Positions 63,975 to 64,000 of a stretch of DNA of 64,000 nt are shown piece after piece. The DNA comes from Rhodopirellula sp. P2 (GTDB lineage: Bacteria > Planctomycetota > Planctomycetia > Pirellulales > Pirellulaceae), in NCBI RefSeq assembly GCF_028768465.1, contig NZ_CP118225.1, positions 2,833,001-2,897,000 of the forward strand, in the 5' to 3' direction. The position numbers and the translations under genes were made by a program. How positions within the stretch are numbered: the stretch's first letter is position 1; the number at the start of each line of letters is the position of its first letter. The notes under the pieces were generated by a model, which saw only the letters and a list, made by a program, of their open reading frames with translations, did no database searches and was not told where the DNA came from.

Positions 63975-64000
63975 ACCTGCTCATAAGAAGCACCAGAGTT

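Noticed and set aside
1..64000. tRNA, rRNA or riboswitch genes
   Set aside because: I looked through the intergenic stretches for cloverleaf features, rRNA core sequences and common riboswitch cores and saw none; a covariance-model search would settle it.

Overview
The window reads as chromosomal DNA of a marine planctomycete, most likely Rhodopirellula or a close relative. This rests on gene content and was not checked by a database search: tetrahydromethanopterin-linked C1 genes in a bacterium, an exported sulfatase beside two-component regulators, DUF1583-type and DUF2961 exported proteins, long AT-poor intergenic repeats, weak Shine-Dalgarno sites, and many genes whose longest open frame starts upstream of the believable start.

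Layout. 1-3.2 kb: end of mch (H4MPT cyclohydrolase), an ATP-grasp ligase and an OleC-like AMP-forming ligase in overlapping order. Convergent to these are pabB (p-aminobenzoate, a precursor of H4MPT and folate) and clpC, separated by a clear terminator. 7.8-10 kb: an arsS-arsM pair for arsenic methylation and arsenosugar synthesis. 10-15.5 kb: a GH172/DUF2961 exported protein and a large membrane-anchored protein of unknown function. 15.5-25.3 kb, all on the minus strand: a DUF1583/beta-propeller protein, a sensor kinase with an ABC-type periplasmic binding domain, two FixJ-like regulators, an exported sulfatase (33 bases after the second regulator) and an exported HAD phosphatase. 25.3-27.9 kb: about 6.8 tandem copies of a 384-386 bp unit. 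28-34.2 kb: SGNH hydrolase, deoC, a lipase-like hydrolase, an ion permease and a Usp protein. 34.2-41 kb is an accessory zone: dispersed GC-rich hairpin repeats, a SpoIIAA-like protein, a complete IS66 element with an 8-bp target duplication, a lone AIPR-family protein and a MITE-like inverted pair. 41-49.7 kb: fba, sod, an orphan OmpR-type regulator, a 178-bp tandem repeat, gltA, small unknown genes, a TPR lipoprotein candidate and sua5.

49.7-58 kb carries the most interesting unit: an operon of an OB-fold membrane protein (YqiJ/NfeD type), a YqiK-type flotillin and a 1784-residue AAA+ protein of the DUF3686 'DNA repair ATPase' family. It looks like a membrane-microdomain platform coupled to a giant ATPase, with no settled function. 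58-64 kb: an MFS transporter, then a decayed exported-protein operon. That operon has a DUF1573 lipoprotein with two compensating frameshifts, an unknown exported protein, and a small cysteine-rich exported protein cut in two by an ISL3-family element. I could define the ends and the 8-bp target duplication of that element, and removing it restores the reading frame exactly.

No rRNA, tRNA or CRISPR array was recognised. Starts were moved to internal codons where signal peptides, terminators or ribosome-binding sites decided it.
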